From Melampsora larici-populina 98AG31 (taxonomy: Eukaryota > Basidiomycota > Pucciniomycetes > Pucciniales > Melampsoraceae), in the NCBI RefSeq assembly GCF_000204055.1, contig NW_006768776.1, positions 1,085,019 to 1,149,018 on the forward strand: 64,000 nucleotides of DNA. The letters are read 5' to 3'. Both the position numbers and the translations under genes were made by a program. The notes beneath the pieces were generated by a model. It was given only the letters and a program-made list of their open reading frames with translations. It was not told the origin of the DNA and made no database searches. This document shows, piece by piece, positions 33,346-44,704 of this stretch (within the stretch, counting starts at the first letter, position 1; every line of letters begins with the position of its first letter).

Positions 33346-35068
33346 TTGTCTGGATATGTCAATGAGGAAATTCCATCAACTCAGATATCTAAAACTCTGC
33401 CTGATAAAATGGTTGAGGAACTAGGAGACAAGAATACTCTTTGGTCTGTAGATGGTATCATCGGCATGGGTAGAAGGGATACTTCACCCAAACAGTGTTC
33501 TTTAGCAAAGATAATTGATTGCCTTGGAGCATTTTATTGTTGCCAGGTTGGTTATGAATATATGTATCTTTTGTTTTGCCACCTGGTTTCCACTGAAGGG
33601 CAAGGGTCTTTCTATGCCATTGATATTGGCAAATCCGTTGAAGCTCCTATCATTCATGTCAATGGACAATACTCAGAGGATGTCTGACATGCTGTCTCTT
33701 TAACTTTGGCATTTAGAAAGTTTCATCTTCTTACTTCTTCTATGTCACCTCTCAGTCAGCTCTATGAATCAAGGCATTGAAGTGTTGGATTGTCATTCTT
33801 GATTTTGGATCCGTATCTTAGCAAATTCTGTAAAGACATTCTTGTTGATTTGGTGGTATATCAACAACGGGGACAAAATGAGTGAAGTTGTCTCTCTGTT
33901 GTAGCAAAATTCAACACACAAAAAAATGATGCAACAGTATAACTTCCAAATCTATTTTACCAAAAAAAACATCAAATATAAAGGCTTGACAAGGTTTGTA
34001 GATACAGAATTCTTAAGAGACTGGTACAGATGATGTAGAAAAATTAAGTAGCTGACAATTTTTCTGAAGCCAACATATACCAGTCCACATATGTACCACA
34101 AGATCAATGCATTGGACACTGTACCAACTTGGTATGAAGCAGAACTTGCAGGAAACCAAGTTATGACCAATCACAATGTCAAGAATCTGAAAAGTGTCAC
34201 CCATGAAGAGTTTGATTCAGCTTTAGAGAATTGGTAAAGTTTTGACATTGCAGCTCATAGCAAGAATCAGGATTTGATGGAATTGAAGCCACTCCCTGGC
34301 AATCAGGCTCCCAGCGGTTCTACAGAGCAAAATATACTCAAGACTGCTGTTGATGTTGCTAGATTGAGAGATATTGGAAAGGCATCAGTGACAACCCCAA
34401 AATACTTTGTAAGTTTGACAAGCATTGGTTCTGAACATGTGTTCATGCTACATGATAGCAGATTGACTTGAATGTATACAACAAGAACCCGCAGAATGTG
34501 CATCCTTGATTACAAAAGATGCATATCAGAAAGCATCTACAAGCATTAGCGGAAGGAGAAGAGGAAAGTTATTGACTTGTCAACAGCTGAAGCGCTTGCG
34601 TTTGGCACTATACCTTCATCTCAAGACATACAACAACATTAATTCAGTGGTTTGCTAAGTATCTCCTTCTGGTACCCCATTGACATGCTAAAGTGTCAGA
34701 GATTGAGGAAATTGATGGGTTTTTGTGTGTGAATAAAGGGTTTAAGAAGAACCAGAGAATGCAGGACCATTGGAGTTTGTCATGAAGAAGATTGAAGGAG
34801 TAGTTGACAGAATTGAAAGTTTGGCTACTACAGGCACTTACCAATGATTTATTTGTGAACCACAGTGCTCAGATCATCACCAGTTAATCAAGTCTTCTCT
34901 ATTATTCTCTTATAAAATCAAGGCTGACAGAGAGTTCCTTTTTAGGTATGAAGAGGATCAGGAGGGAGTATGTGGCTAGATCACCTGCTTCTGCTTCTTC
35001 TGCTACTGGGATTGGGGAATTGTTTAAAAAGGAAAAGGAGGACTTGGAGAAGCAAGTGGTTGAGAATT
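33346..35068 (+). pseudogene. Decayed 2-oxoglutarate dehydrogenase E1 gene copy
   Basis: Scattered plus-strand blocks match the order of the E1 component of the 2-oxoglutarate dehydrogenase complex. They are SLAKIIDCLGAFYCCQVGYEYM (33505-33566; family YCG..G.EYMHI), IDIGKSVEAPIIHVNG (33622-33670; family DIA..IDAPIFHVN), and DVARLRDIGKASVTTPKYF (34352-34410). They continue with IDLSTAEALAFGTI (34572-34612), EEPENAGPLEFVMKKIEGVV (34749-34808; family WCQEEPxNxGAW), and a C-terminal YVARSPASASSATGIG (34968-35020) ending at TGA 35066-35068. Blocks lie in different frames with stops between, and a large segment including the thiamine-binding core is missing. No functional protein is possible. Family assignment is from conserved blocks read by eye. 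Confidence 0.75.
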
Positions 35069-35317
35069 GATTAAGGAATGTACAACTATTGTTTGAGCAA
35101 GTTGTTTGATTATGATCATCTAGATCTTTTCTTTGGGCTTTACTTTTAGCAGAATCTTACTGTAGATTTGATTTTGTATGTTACTATGTTGTAGTAAAAA
35201 ATCTACTGGCTGGTGTATGAAAAGCTGAGCTGAGGTGTGCTGGCTATCAATTCACTGTCCAGGTTGTATAACATTTTTTTAATTAAGCAAGCACTGAGTG
35301 ATATGTCATAAGATGCA

Positions 35318-35861
35318 TCAAGATTTGGTTGGTAAGCCCGGCCTGGGATGTTTTCGACTGATTGTCGCGCATACCTTGCGGTTGTTGATCAGCCGTGTGG
35401 TATGAATGTGTACGGTACCCAGTGCTTGCGAAAGAAAGAAACCCAACTGGGTGATCGATGCCCAGAGCACCAGGGCCACAGAGGTGCACACTGCCTCATA
35501 AATCAAGTAGGCATTTGAGTCATCTCGTATATTGAGGCATCAACTTGTGATAGCATGTACAATTCGCTGGGGCGGCTCTCCTTATATGTTCCATCTTGCA
35601 AGATAAGTTCATAGGATAGAATTTCTCAGGAAGAACTTCAGCCGGTGGACCTCTATAGAAGATTCTGCGAGGCAGTCTGAAGTTATTTCTAGCATCGTTA
35701 TTACTTTGAGATTGGTGAGATGCGAAAAAAGACGACGAGCTGATCAAGAGCGCAAACTGAACAGACGTCAATGCGAGGTCATGGCTTTCGGCACTCGGCA
35801 GATGTGCTGAACGAACATTGTTTGTGGCAGACAAATTTGAGGCATCACGTGACTTGGCCAT
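35318..35861 (-). CDS. Possible small membrane protein gene, frames unresolved
   Basis: A minus-strand ATG at 35861 opens MAKSRDASNLSA, divergent from eS4 with 178 bp between starts. Downstream, a second-frame segment reads like coding (ELILQDGTYKESRPSELYML, then SQVDASIYEMTQMPT). A third-frame segment holds a clear hydrophobic helix (TSVALVLWASITQLGFFLSQ) followed by a basic tail. The last two would join with a 1-nt shift, so there is a missed intron, an assembly indel or decay. I do not recognise the family. Confidence 0.4.
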
Positions 35862-36039
35862 TAGGGCTTGAGCTACTCAGTCGTGTTGGGTGATTTTAAC
35901 CTAATATGATGAGATACCCGGTCGGGTCTTGGTATCGCTAGCCGTTTTGGCGCCCCTCGCGTGTTGGTGCTGCCATCAACGAAGACCCAATTCCCTGAAC
36001 GAACCCTCAAGGCAATCTCGACTTGAAAAATAATTCAAC

Positions 36040-37340
36040 ATGGTAGGCTTCACTCTTCGTCATTAACATCTGCTTTTGCTATACCTTTCCGTCCATGCTC
36101 GGTGGACAGATAAGACCACTCGTGATCGGACGGAAAAATGGCATTGGAGCTCATTGGCCTGACTCCTTTGCTTCCTTGCTTCGCAGGGTGTCCGAGGTCA
36201 AAAGAAACACATGAAGCGGTAAGCTTTTTTCTCTATTTGATTATTGGCATCTTTTCCAGTTCTGACCTGCCTTTGTTTTGACTTGTCTTTTAGCCTGGCC
36301 GCTCCCTCGTCATGGATGTTGGACAAGCTCGGTGGTACTTACGCTCCCCGATCGAACCCCGGTCCTCACAAACTCAGGGAGAGTTTGCCTTTGAGTGTAG
36401 GTTGTCTCATCATCGGCGCTTAATACTAGAGACGTTTCCTGACATCGCTATCCCTTTTGCTTGCCCAGATCCTTCTCCGTAACCGACTCAAATATGCTTT
36501 GACTGGTCGAGAAGTCACCTTGATTGTTGCTCAACGTTTGATCAAGGTCGACAACAAGGTCCGAACTGACCCTAAATTCCCCACTGGTTTCATGGGTTAG
36601 TTGGCATCATCCTGCGTCTCAACCGCTAGAGTCGCATTCCGCTCGTCTCGAGCTAACCGCTGTCCTTTTATATCAGACGTTGTCTCGATCGAGAAATCCG
36701 GAGAGAACTTCCGTGTCCTTTACGATGTCAAAGGTCGATTCACCATCCACCGAATCAGTGCTGAAGAGGCCGCCTACAAGCTTTGCAAGGTTAAACGTGT
36801 TCAGCTCGGCGCCAAGGGGGTCCCATTCCTTGTCACCCACGATGGACGCACTATCCGTTACCCTGACCCAATCATCAAAGTCAATGACACTATCCGATTT
36901 GACTTGGAAAACAACAAGATTGTTGATTACATTCCCTTCGAGGCCGGAAGCTTAGTCATGTGCACTGGTGGACGCAATCAAGGTCGTGTTGGAACTATTG
37001 TACATCGAGAGAAACACAGTAAATTAGCTTGTTCATTCTTTTGGCCACCTACATGTCATACTTACTTTTTGTCTTATCTCAGTCGGAGGATACGATATTG
37101 TCCACGTACGTGATGTTCTTGACCGAGCCTTCTCCACCCGTATTGGTAACATTCAAGTTATCGGTACCCACGGTAAGGCCGGAATCTCTCTTCCTCGAGG
37201 TGGTGGTGTCAAAGTAAGTTTATCAGTCAGATTGTTTATTTTTGTGGTTCCCAGCTGACTCGTCCTTTTGTTTCGTGTAGCTTTCAATTGCTGAAGAGCG
37301 TGACCAGAAACGAAAACAAAAGGAAAAGGAAGGTTACTAG
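36040..37340 (+). CDS. RPS4: 40S ribosomal protein eS4 (RPS4)
   Basis: Seven exons: 36040-36042, 36187-36218, 36294-36396, 36469-36595, 36677-37018, 37083-37213 and 37281-37340; 265 residues, all phases closing. The first exon is the ATG alone, followed at once by a GTAGGC donor. The sequence follows eS4 throughout: [32 protein letters not shown], the S4 RNA-binding domain ([15 protein letters not shown]), the central domain ([20 protein letters not shown]) and the KOW segment ([20 protein letters not shown]), then [11 protein letters not shown] and [14 protein letters not shown]. It is a component of the small ribosomal subunit. The many early introns are typical of basidiomycete ribosomal-protein genes. 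Confidence 0.98.
36086..36136 (+). other. Stable hairpin inside intron 1 of eS4
   Basis: TTTCCGTCC (36086-36094) pairs perfectly with GGACGGAAA (36128-36136). Inside it, GTGG (36102-36105) pairs with CCAC (36116-36119), leaving an internal loop on each side. The layout resembles one hairpin of an H/ACA small nucleolar RNA, and ribosomal-protein introns often host snoRNAs. I cannot identify a second hairpin or an ACA box, so this stays a structural observation. Confidence 0.45.
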
Positions 37341-38607
37341 AAACCTAAAATCTTATAATCACTATGTGTCTTGTCTATCTAACATGGTTGTAGTAATGAT
37401 GAAGAGCTCTCTTGTGCTTCACCATGCCAATATCACCCACTTTTATGCATGCTATGCTATTCTGCTTTCCAACCTTGCACATGGCCCTAGCACAATGTCT
37501 TTTGAGTAGCTAATTACATCAAGACTTGCCATCCGGTTTCCCGAGTCACATACACAACGGCCATGAGATCTTGTCGCTTTCTGGCTAGATGTGGTTGTGG
37601 AATTTGAAACTTTCTCCCTGCCCAGTATCACCCCTGGGCCCTGACTGGACCATGTTACTCTGCCATGGAACTTCCCCTTTGTCTTTATGTATGCGTACTG
37701 GACATTCAAGTCAAGGTTCAATCTTACAAGGCCTGCATATAAAGCAGACCTTCAAAATCTCTGAATTGTCCGAAATGCCTTTGTCACAGCACGAATTGAC
37801 GAAGCCTTGTTGGTTGAAGTTATAGAAGACACGGCGCATCATGATGTATTGCTTTGAAACTTCAATATTCACAGGCTTCTGCAACTCTACTTGTCCACCA
37901 AGGCTGATGTGGGGGTCTTATAGGCTTGTCTTTATCATCTTCAAGGTGTCCTTTTGATATGAGTGGAAAATTAAGATTTGATGTCTGTGTCCAAACTCAC
38001 TTGCTCCAATCAATTCTTAGAAAACAAAAATGTTGAGATTTTTCAGATTCAGTCCATGTCTCATCAAGTTTTGAAAATAATTGGATCATAAAACATTCAC
38101 ATGAAAATTTCAAGTGGTGTAGCCCCCAAGTCAGAGAGAACATCTAATATGGAGGACGAGAGTCATTATTCGCTATTCATTATGGATGCCGAATTCAATG
38201 GGTTTCGGGCTGTTCCGGAGTTTGTCCTCCACCCTCCTCTCTCGTCCATCGTACGGTTGGAACTAATGGGCTTAATTAACTCTTGTACGCCTATTCATCC
38301 ATACAGCTCTCGGCAATCCTCTCACTCTGGACCCTGGTGCTCCCCGAAATTTCAAGCAAGGCGGGGATGCGGAGACGAAGCGTGAAGCGAGGAGGACATC
38401 CCCTGACAGAATTAAGAAGCCGCAACCCCGGCTTCGCGATCCTCCTCTAGCAAGGCACAGGCGGTGAGCGGTCGACTTTAGGCGGCAACTTGGCATTCGA
38501 CCCTCTGATCTTGTTATAACGAGAGGCTACTACATCGTCCAGTGATCTGACTTGCAGCTCACCCATTGGTATTCTTCAGATTCATTTTTCGCTCTCATTA
38601 TCCCCTT
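37341..38607. other. Intergenic region between eS4 and the hydrolase gene
   Basis: No supported gene. It includes the eS4 3' flank and a GC-richer stretch at 38200-38480 with frames on both strands but no recognisable domain. The last ~80 bp is likely the promoter and 5' UTR of the 3-hydroxyisobutyryl-CoA hydrolase gene. Confidence 0.4.
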
Positions 38608-40539
38608 ATGGCGTCCAAGTCAGGCGTTACCAGCCAACGCTTGCAAATGATTGGGATGCATGTTGCTTCGCCCCATCCCCACACCTCGAACAATGAGATC
38701 GACGAGCTCAGCTCAGCTGACCTGGTGTGTAGACCGATCTTGAAACTATTGGCATTTGTAATTCTTTTGAGTGTGATTGATCACTTCTGAGACATTGTTC
38801 ATAGTCATTTATTCAGACACATTCGGAAGGGACCATGAGGGTCTTGATCCTCAATCGTCCAAAGGTCTTGAACGCACTCACTCCGCAGATGCTCGTTTCT
38901 ATGACTTCTTGTCTCGTTGTAAGTTGTCTGATGCTATCACTATGTACCTTTCTACGGCTCTTGGAATTCATGATTTCTCAAAAAAGGATTGGGAGAATAG
39001 TGAAGAGGTTGATCTGGTGATTTTGAAATCAAGTAGCGGAGTATTCTGTGCCGGAGGAGATTTGATTCGTGAGTCCAAAAGATTTCTATCGAACCAATTG
39101 GCACACTCAACTTTCCTTTAACACCTCGTAAATCATACCAAAATAACTAGCTTTGATGCAGCCTGCCTCCTCCGACGTACCCGACACAACATCATTGACC
39201 GTCAAGATTTTTCAACAGTCATATCGGTTGCAAAATTTTCTTGCAAAGATGTCTACACCGGTCGTCTGCTTCATGGACGGCATCACATGTACGTTTGTTT
39301 ATGTACTAAGGTGTACATGAGGGTCTTTGACATGAATCTGATTGACTTTGGGCATGCATCATGTAGTCGGCGCAGGACTCGGATTGGCACTTCACATCCC
39401 CTTTCGCATTGCTACGGAAAATACTCGAATAGCCTTTCCCGAGGTGAGGTACTAGACCAGGCCGAGTTCATATCAGATTCAAACCCAGACCAAAAAATAA
39501 CTGTGGGTTCTTTTCCAGACCTCTATAGGACTCTACCCGGAGGTGGGGGCTACGTTTTTCCTTCCTCGGATGGATGGCGAACTAGGAGCGTATTTTGGCC
39601 TTACTGGCGTCGAAGTTCATGGCTGGCAAGCTTAGTAAATATATCGCAACTCATTACAACTCATATCATATTATTGACATCCCGCTCTTGGTCGCATGAT
39701 CACAGTCAATCTGGCTTTGCGTCACACTATATCTCATCAGCATCTCTAGCCTCCCTTCAAGACCGTCTCTCGATGACGGGAGAGGGTCGGAGCTTGGATG
39801 CCATTAATCGTGTACTCACCAATTTTTCAGTCGATACGTTCATAGAAGATTCGTCCCGTAAAATGCACGATTGTGTTGGTTCAAAAAGACAAGCTATCGA
39901 TCACTGCTTCAAGCAAGCCACGGTGGAGATGATAATCGCTCAACTTCAAGAGGTCATGGATCAAAATATATTCCGGGGTAAAGGGCTAGAACGCTGGGCA
40001 AAAGAAACCAAAGAGAGAATTTTGGCACGTAGCCCAAGTAGCTCTAAGCTTACGCTGCTAGCCTTGCGAGAGGGAGGGAATCTTGACATTGAACAGTGTT
40101 TTGAGATGGAATTGAAACTATCAGCTACGTGTTGTGTAAGTAAGATACTTGATACCTTGGGAGTTTCTGGAGGCTTTCCCAGCTAAGCTTGATGTTAACA
40201 TAGGATCAGAAGATACATACGGATTTTTTCACGGGTGGAACACATCTGATAAAGAAGCAAAGGAACAGGCCAGCCTGGCGGCCCAGTACTCTAGAAGACG
40301 TAAGCCTCGAATACATCCGTCAATATTTCTTCTCTGCACAGGCTCCTCCTTCCACCTATCTTCCTCCATCTGGCTACATTTCAACATCCATCAAGCCCTA
40401 TAAATCATATCCACACGCACATTATTCCTTGCCAGGCAAAGAGGCAATCAAAGGTTACGTCAACATGAACCCAAAGATGACAAGGACAGAGTTAATTGAA
40501 TTGATTGAACGTTGTAGAACTCTTTCAGTACACAGCTGA
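38608..40539 (+). CDS. 3-hydroxyisobutyryl-CoA hydrolase (enoyl-CoA hydratase superfamily)
   Basis: Eight exons: 38608-38724, 38817-38918, 38987-39068, 39151-39288, 39367-39443, 39519-39634, 39706-40135 and 40204-40539. All splice sites are GT..AG and phases close to 465 residues. Crotonase-fold motifs are LNRPKVLNALTPQML, SSSGVFCAGGD (oxyanion hole), STPVVCFMDGITFGAGLGLA, RIAFPE, IGLYPEVGATFFLPRMDGEL, and the HIBCH-typical AYFGLTGVEVHGWQA and GFASHYISSAS. The C-terminus has WRPSTLEDVSLEYIRQYF, as in HIBCH. The enzyme hydrolyses 3-hydroxyisobutyryl-CoA in mitochondrial valine catabolism. The N-terminus is not a classic presequence, so targeting is uncertain. The glycine pattern in GAGLG differs slightly from the usual GGGVG. 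Confidence 0.95.
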
Positions 40540-43193
40540 AAGCAGAGCCAAGAAGGGGAGGAATGAAGACACAAATCAACAAACACACACAATCAAAAGA
40601 GAAATAAGTCTTGAGATGGTGAATTGAAAGACTTCAATCAAAGAAAGAAATGCCCTTCTTAAACAGGGACTTTGATTATCAATGAATTAAATTTAAGACC
40701 TTCAAGTCTTTGGATTAATAAGAACCAGGCTGAAATAGGACAATAACTTCAAAAATAGCACAATCTAGGCGCACTCAGGCACCTTCCAAATGAGCAAATG
40801 AGCTTACAACTCAACAAGAAATTAATTAAAAGATGAATAAGGGTCTTATTATTATAAAATTCCAACTCTCATTAGTTGTTTACCTGAATGATAATAATAA
40901 AAGATAAAAGCTTATTCTAAAAATCTAGTAATTATTTTTGCTAACTAAAAGGCTCCCAAAGGGAAAGAAAAGAGACCCTTGACTATATCAAAATTGAAAC
41001 ACACACAAAAAAAGAAAGTAAGACAAAAACAACCCTCAAACTCGAAATCCACCTTCAAACAACTTTTTCACACACAATTCATTGAACAACCCCCAAATTA
41101 AAATTGATAAACATCTTCAACTCACCCACATGTATCATTCACAAATTTTCAAGCACACATTTATCATCAAATTTACCCTTAAAACCTGAAAAAAGATAAG
41201 AAATAGGGACTGTATCAAAAATCTGAATAGACAGAAAAAAAGGTCTGCTTCCGCTCTACAACTTTTCTCAGCCAAGCTAAACTCTAACTCTATTGGTTGT
41301 ACCCTTAAAATGAAATTCGATTTTATGTGAAAATACTCGAAATTGAATTTACCCAGTTTACCACCTGATATTACCACTGATAATGCTGTATATGGTTTAT
41401 AATTGATTTTTCATGCTCAGATGCGCCCATATGATGCCTTCCACATGATTTACCCTCTAAAAAACTGATGTAGTACATTTGAAATAAAGTCTCATGATTG
41501 AAAATGGAGCCTTTTATGGAATTTTGAAAGCCATTTTTGAGTTTCAAAATCATCCTTTTCATTTGTGATTTTGTATTTGCCAATATTGGTGTTTGATAAT
41601 CTGATGAATTTATAATTTCACACCGATCCCTACTTGCTTTTTCAGTTTACCACCCCAGTTTACCACCACCCCAGTTTACCACCATCTGTCTGAGTTGCTG
41701 GATTTTCGAAATTCAGCCTTATTTAAACCCATACCTCAAAACCATGATTCCTCTACACATAACTTGTTAAAACCATACACATCTGTAACCATGACTTTTT
41801 AAACCCATAAAATTCGAAATTTCAAGTTTAAGCCTGTACACCCTATGTAACCCATACAACATTCAACTACACATAACCTCTAAACCCATAAATTCGAAAT
41901 TTGACTTCATTTTACACTACACCTCATCCATCAAACTACATAACCCATAAAAAGAAAAATAGAGAAATAAAAATATAACACTTCACATAATAAAACTTGA
42001 CATATATGATCAAACTAAATAAGATAAAAAATAAAAAATGAAAAATGAAAATTGAAATTAAGTAAAGAGAGAAAGAAAATAAAAAAAAAAGAAATGAACT
42101 AAATAAAGAACTAATTTAAAAACACATTATTGATGTAATGTTCTAAAAAATGTAGTTTCTCGTATTTTAAAATGAAAGTTAATAAAATAATGGGGTTTAT
42201 ATACCCCAATTCTGATTTCCACAACGTTTGCGGTTAAACAAAATTGGTGTGAAGGAGAAGGTTGAAGATGTTCTGAATCGATGCAAAGTGAATGTCAGAG
42301 GCCAGGGAAGTCTTAGAACATAAACATGCTCAGCGTTTGGAAAGGTACTTGTCTAGTTTCCACTTAGACCGCAAGTTTACAATGCCACACTGTCAAACTA
42401 GGTCTCCATACCCCATAACCTTTGCTCATTCATGTTTTCCCCTCCATCACGTCTTTTGTTCTTATCTTTGAGTGAGTGGATTGTGTGTGGTGTTCTTAAT
42501 TTCAGCATACTCATCTGGGAGTTTTTGCACAATGAGGATCCAAAGATGCAGGAAAAGCATCCTAAAGGAGCAGGGATCACATAAGTATCAACAAAACAGA
42601 AAAGTAAGAATCCCTTGACTGACTCACTTCCGTAGGGGATCACACTAGCATTGTAAATTCCCCACCTTATACCCATGTCTATCTCATTATGAATATTGAC
42701 ACCAATTGCTTTGTGTACCAGTGACCAAAGACTTTTGATATTCTGATTGCATGAAGAGCTTGTATAGAGATAAGTAGACTCAGCTCCCTCAGGAGTTAAA
42801 CCACCATATATTTGAGCAGATTCCATCTCAAACCCAGCCATCTTGATGGTCTCAGTTCCATGATATGTTCATGTATTTTTGGAAATACCTCCAAACCTTT
42901 CAACAATATAAAGATAGTGATGACCAATTATTTGTGGATCATTTTTGTTGACACCAACATACAAACCCAAAACCTTGCAAGATCAAGCCTCAATGAACCC
43001 ACAAACTGCAATTCCAAAACATCTGTGCTTCTACCCCCAGGATCAATTTGATGGAGCAAAGATCTAACAGTGTCTCTGTTGACTCATATGTTATGTATTA
43101 CAGCCAAGGCATTCTTCATGTGGTTGTACCCAGTGTCACAATGAGAACCAGTTAATAAAAATTGCATTTGTTCAATGAGATATTCCAGAACCA
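40540..43193. other. Gene-less AT-rich region
   Basis: A strongly A-rich plus strand (40550-42130) with CCCAGTTTACCACC repeated at 41352, 41648, 41664 and 41679, and AACCCATA phrases recurring at 41727-41950. A minus frame at 42398-42841 (147 codons) has no domain I recognise and may be a transposon remnant. Nothing here is supported as a gene. Confidence 0.4.
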
Positions 43194-43200
43194 CCAGCCC

Positions 43201-43556
43201 CAACCCCCGACCTCAGCGCAATGCAGCACATTTTGCACAAAAAATGTGCTGCACTTCTAATTGGACTTTGAGTACTGTGCTATGCTGCAAAAGTAGTGCA
43301 GTGAGTCAAAAATGGGAAGTCCCCTGCACTGTACACATAGAAGCGCAGTGCAGCACAGGGGTCATAATTGGCAGGTAAAAAGCAGCTTGCAACAGCAAAG
43401 ACTGGGCTGTGGTGTGGTGCAAATGTGCGCAGCGGCAGAAATGCTGTCCGTTGTGGTGCACAATGGCACAGTGTCAATTTCAGCCAATCTCAATGCACTG
43501 GTGACCAGCGCAGCCACAGATTGCGCACAGTGAACTGTGCTGCAATTCAGGGGTTT
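43201..43556. mobile_element. hAT-like MITE rich in TGCAGCAC motifs
   Basis: A 356-bp GC-richer block with many GCAGCAC/GTGCTGC words. The ends read CAACCCCCGACCTCAG and, inward from the right, AAACCCCTGAATTGCAG. The flanks are CCAGCCC (43194-43200) and TCAGCCC (43557-43563), 7 bp with one mismatch. The ends are less certain than for the other hAT-like elements. Open frames across it are compositional. Confidence 0.55.
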
Positions 43557-43563
43557 TCAGCCC

Positions 43564-44515
43564 TTGTCGAATATTGTCTTTTTGCAAACTGATAGATAAT
43601 TGATCAGGTATTGAATGCATATCATACATGTTAATTAAAATCCCAGTATCTCACAAGATCTGAGTCTTGGGTTCCTTCATATGATAGCCTTGTTTCTTGA
43701 CTCTGGCTCAGTGTGCTTGAACTACTGATCTATCTTGTGGTGAAGATTTAATATAGGCAGTAATACTACCATACTTCTTGATACAGTGAGTCCAAGTGGT
43801 TCACAACCAGGGACAGCCATGCCATCACAGTGAGATCAAATCTTTGTTCCTTGCATCCTGGCTGCAACACATTCAAAAATTGTCTCCTCTTCAATATCTT
43901 GAGGATATGTTGGCTGATTGTGATTGTTTTCAAATTCCTGATTGGAGCTGGTTTGATCTTTGTTTTGAGTTTGCATTGTAGAAAGACCAACAAAGGAGAC
44001 AATTACATAACACATGATATCTTTGATGATTCTATTTGGAGTAGCAATGAAACAATTGCACAACACAAGATATCTTGACAACAAGGAGGTTCTGTTGGAA
44101 AGGTAAAGAAAAGGTAAAGAAGTTTATATGAAACAAGATTTGATAAATGGGAAAACAGATAAAAGACCACTTTTTGGGACATTATATACAAAATGATGAT
44201 AGAAAATGACCTCCTACAGTGCAAAGTAAGTGGCAATAAAACACCTGATGAGACCTTGCCGTGATTTTCTGCCCAACCACAAATGTAGTTACTTATTCAA
44301 CCTGTTGGAAAGGTGTATATAACAAGTCAAGCCTTCAGAAAAATTCAATTTGAAGGTGGTGAGTCAATCAATCCTTCATCTGCAAACCAGGGTTTCTAGT
44401 TCCAGACACTGAAATTTGAGCAATAAATCAATCCTTCATCTAAAATTCATCAAAAGGTTGATCAACTGAGCTTGTATTGTAACACCACTATGAATATTTT
44501 GCTGCCCAACAAGGC
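43564..44515. other. Gene-less spacer
   Basis: Frames on both strands around 43770-44080 lack domains and stop-codon logic for splicing. I see no element ends. Confidence 0.35.
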
Positions 44516-44518
44516 TTA

Positions 44519-44701
44519 CACTGTGAAAATAATGTATTTTTCCAAGGTGAAAAATGATTGACATTAATGCACAAAATGATTAATAATGCAGAATTAATGC
44601 AGAAAAATGCAGAATTAATGCAGAATTAATGCATTTTTAATCATTTTGTGAAATAAATGTAATCATTTTTCACCTTGGAAAAATACATTATATTTGCAGT
44701 G
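44519..44701. mobile_element. MITE, 183 bp, TTA duplication
   Basis: TIRs of about 45 bp: CACTGTGAAAATAATGTATT and, from the right end inward, CACTGCAAATATAATGTATT, both continuing TTTCCAAGGTGAAAAATGAT. TTA flanks both sides (44516-44518 and 44702-44704), fitting a PIF/Harbinger-type mobiliser. The core contains tandem ATGCAGAATTA units. Confidence 0.85.
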
Positions 44702-44704
44702 TTA

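Noticed and set aside
41640..41700. CRISPR-like direct repeats (CCCAGTTTACCACC)
   Set aside because: There are only a few units with irregular spacing in a eukaryotic AT-rich spacer. These are simple tandem or dispersed repeats.
42398..42841. 147-codon minus frame as a candidate secreted effector
   Set aside because: No signal peptide at its start, no cysteine pattern, no upstream promoter logic and decayed surroundings. It is more likely a transposon remnant.
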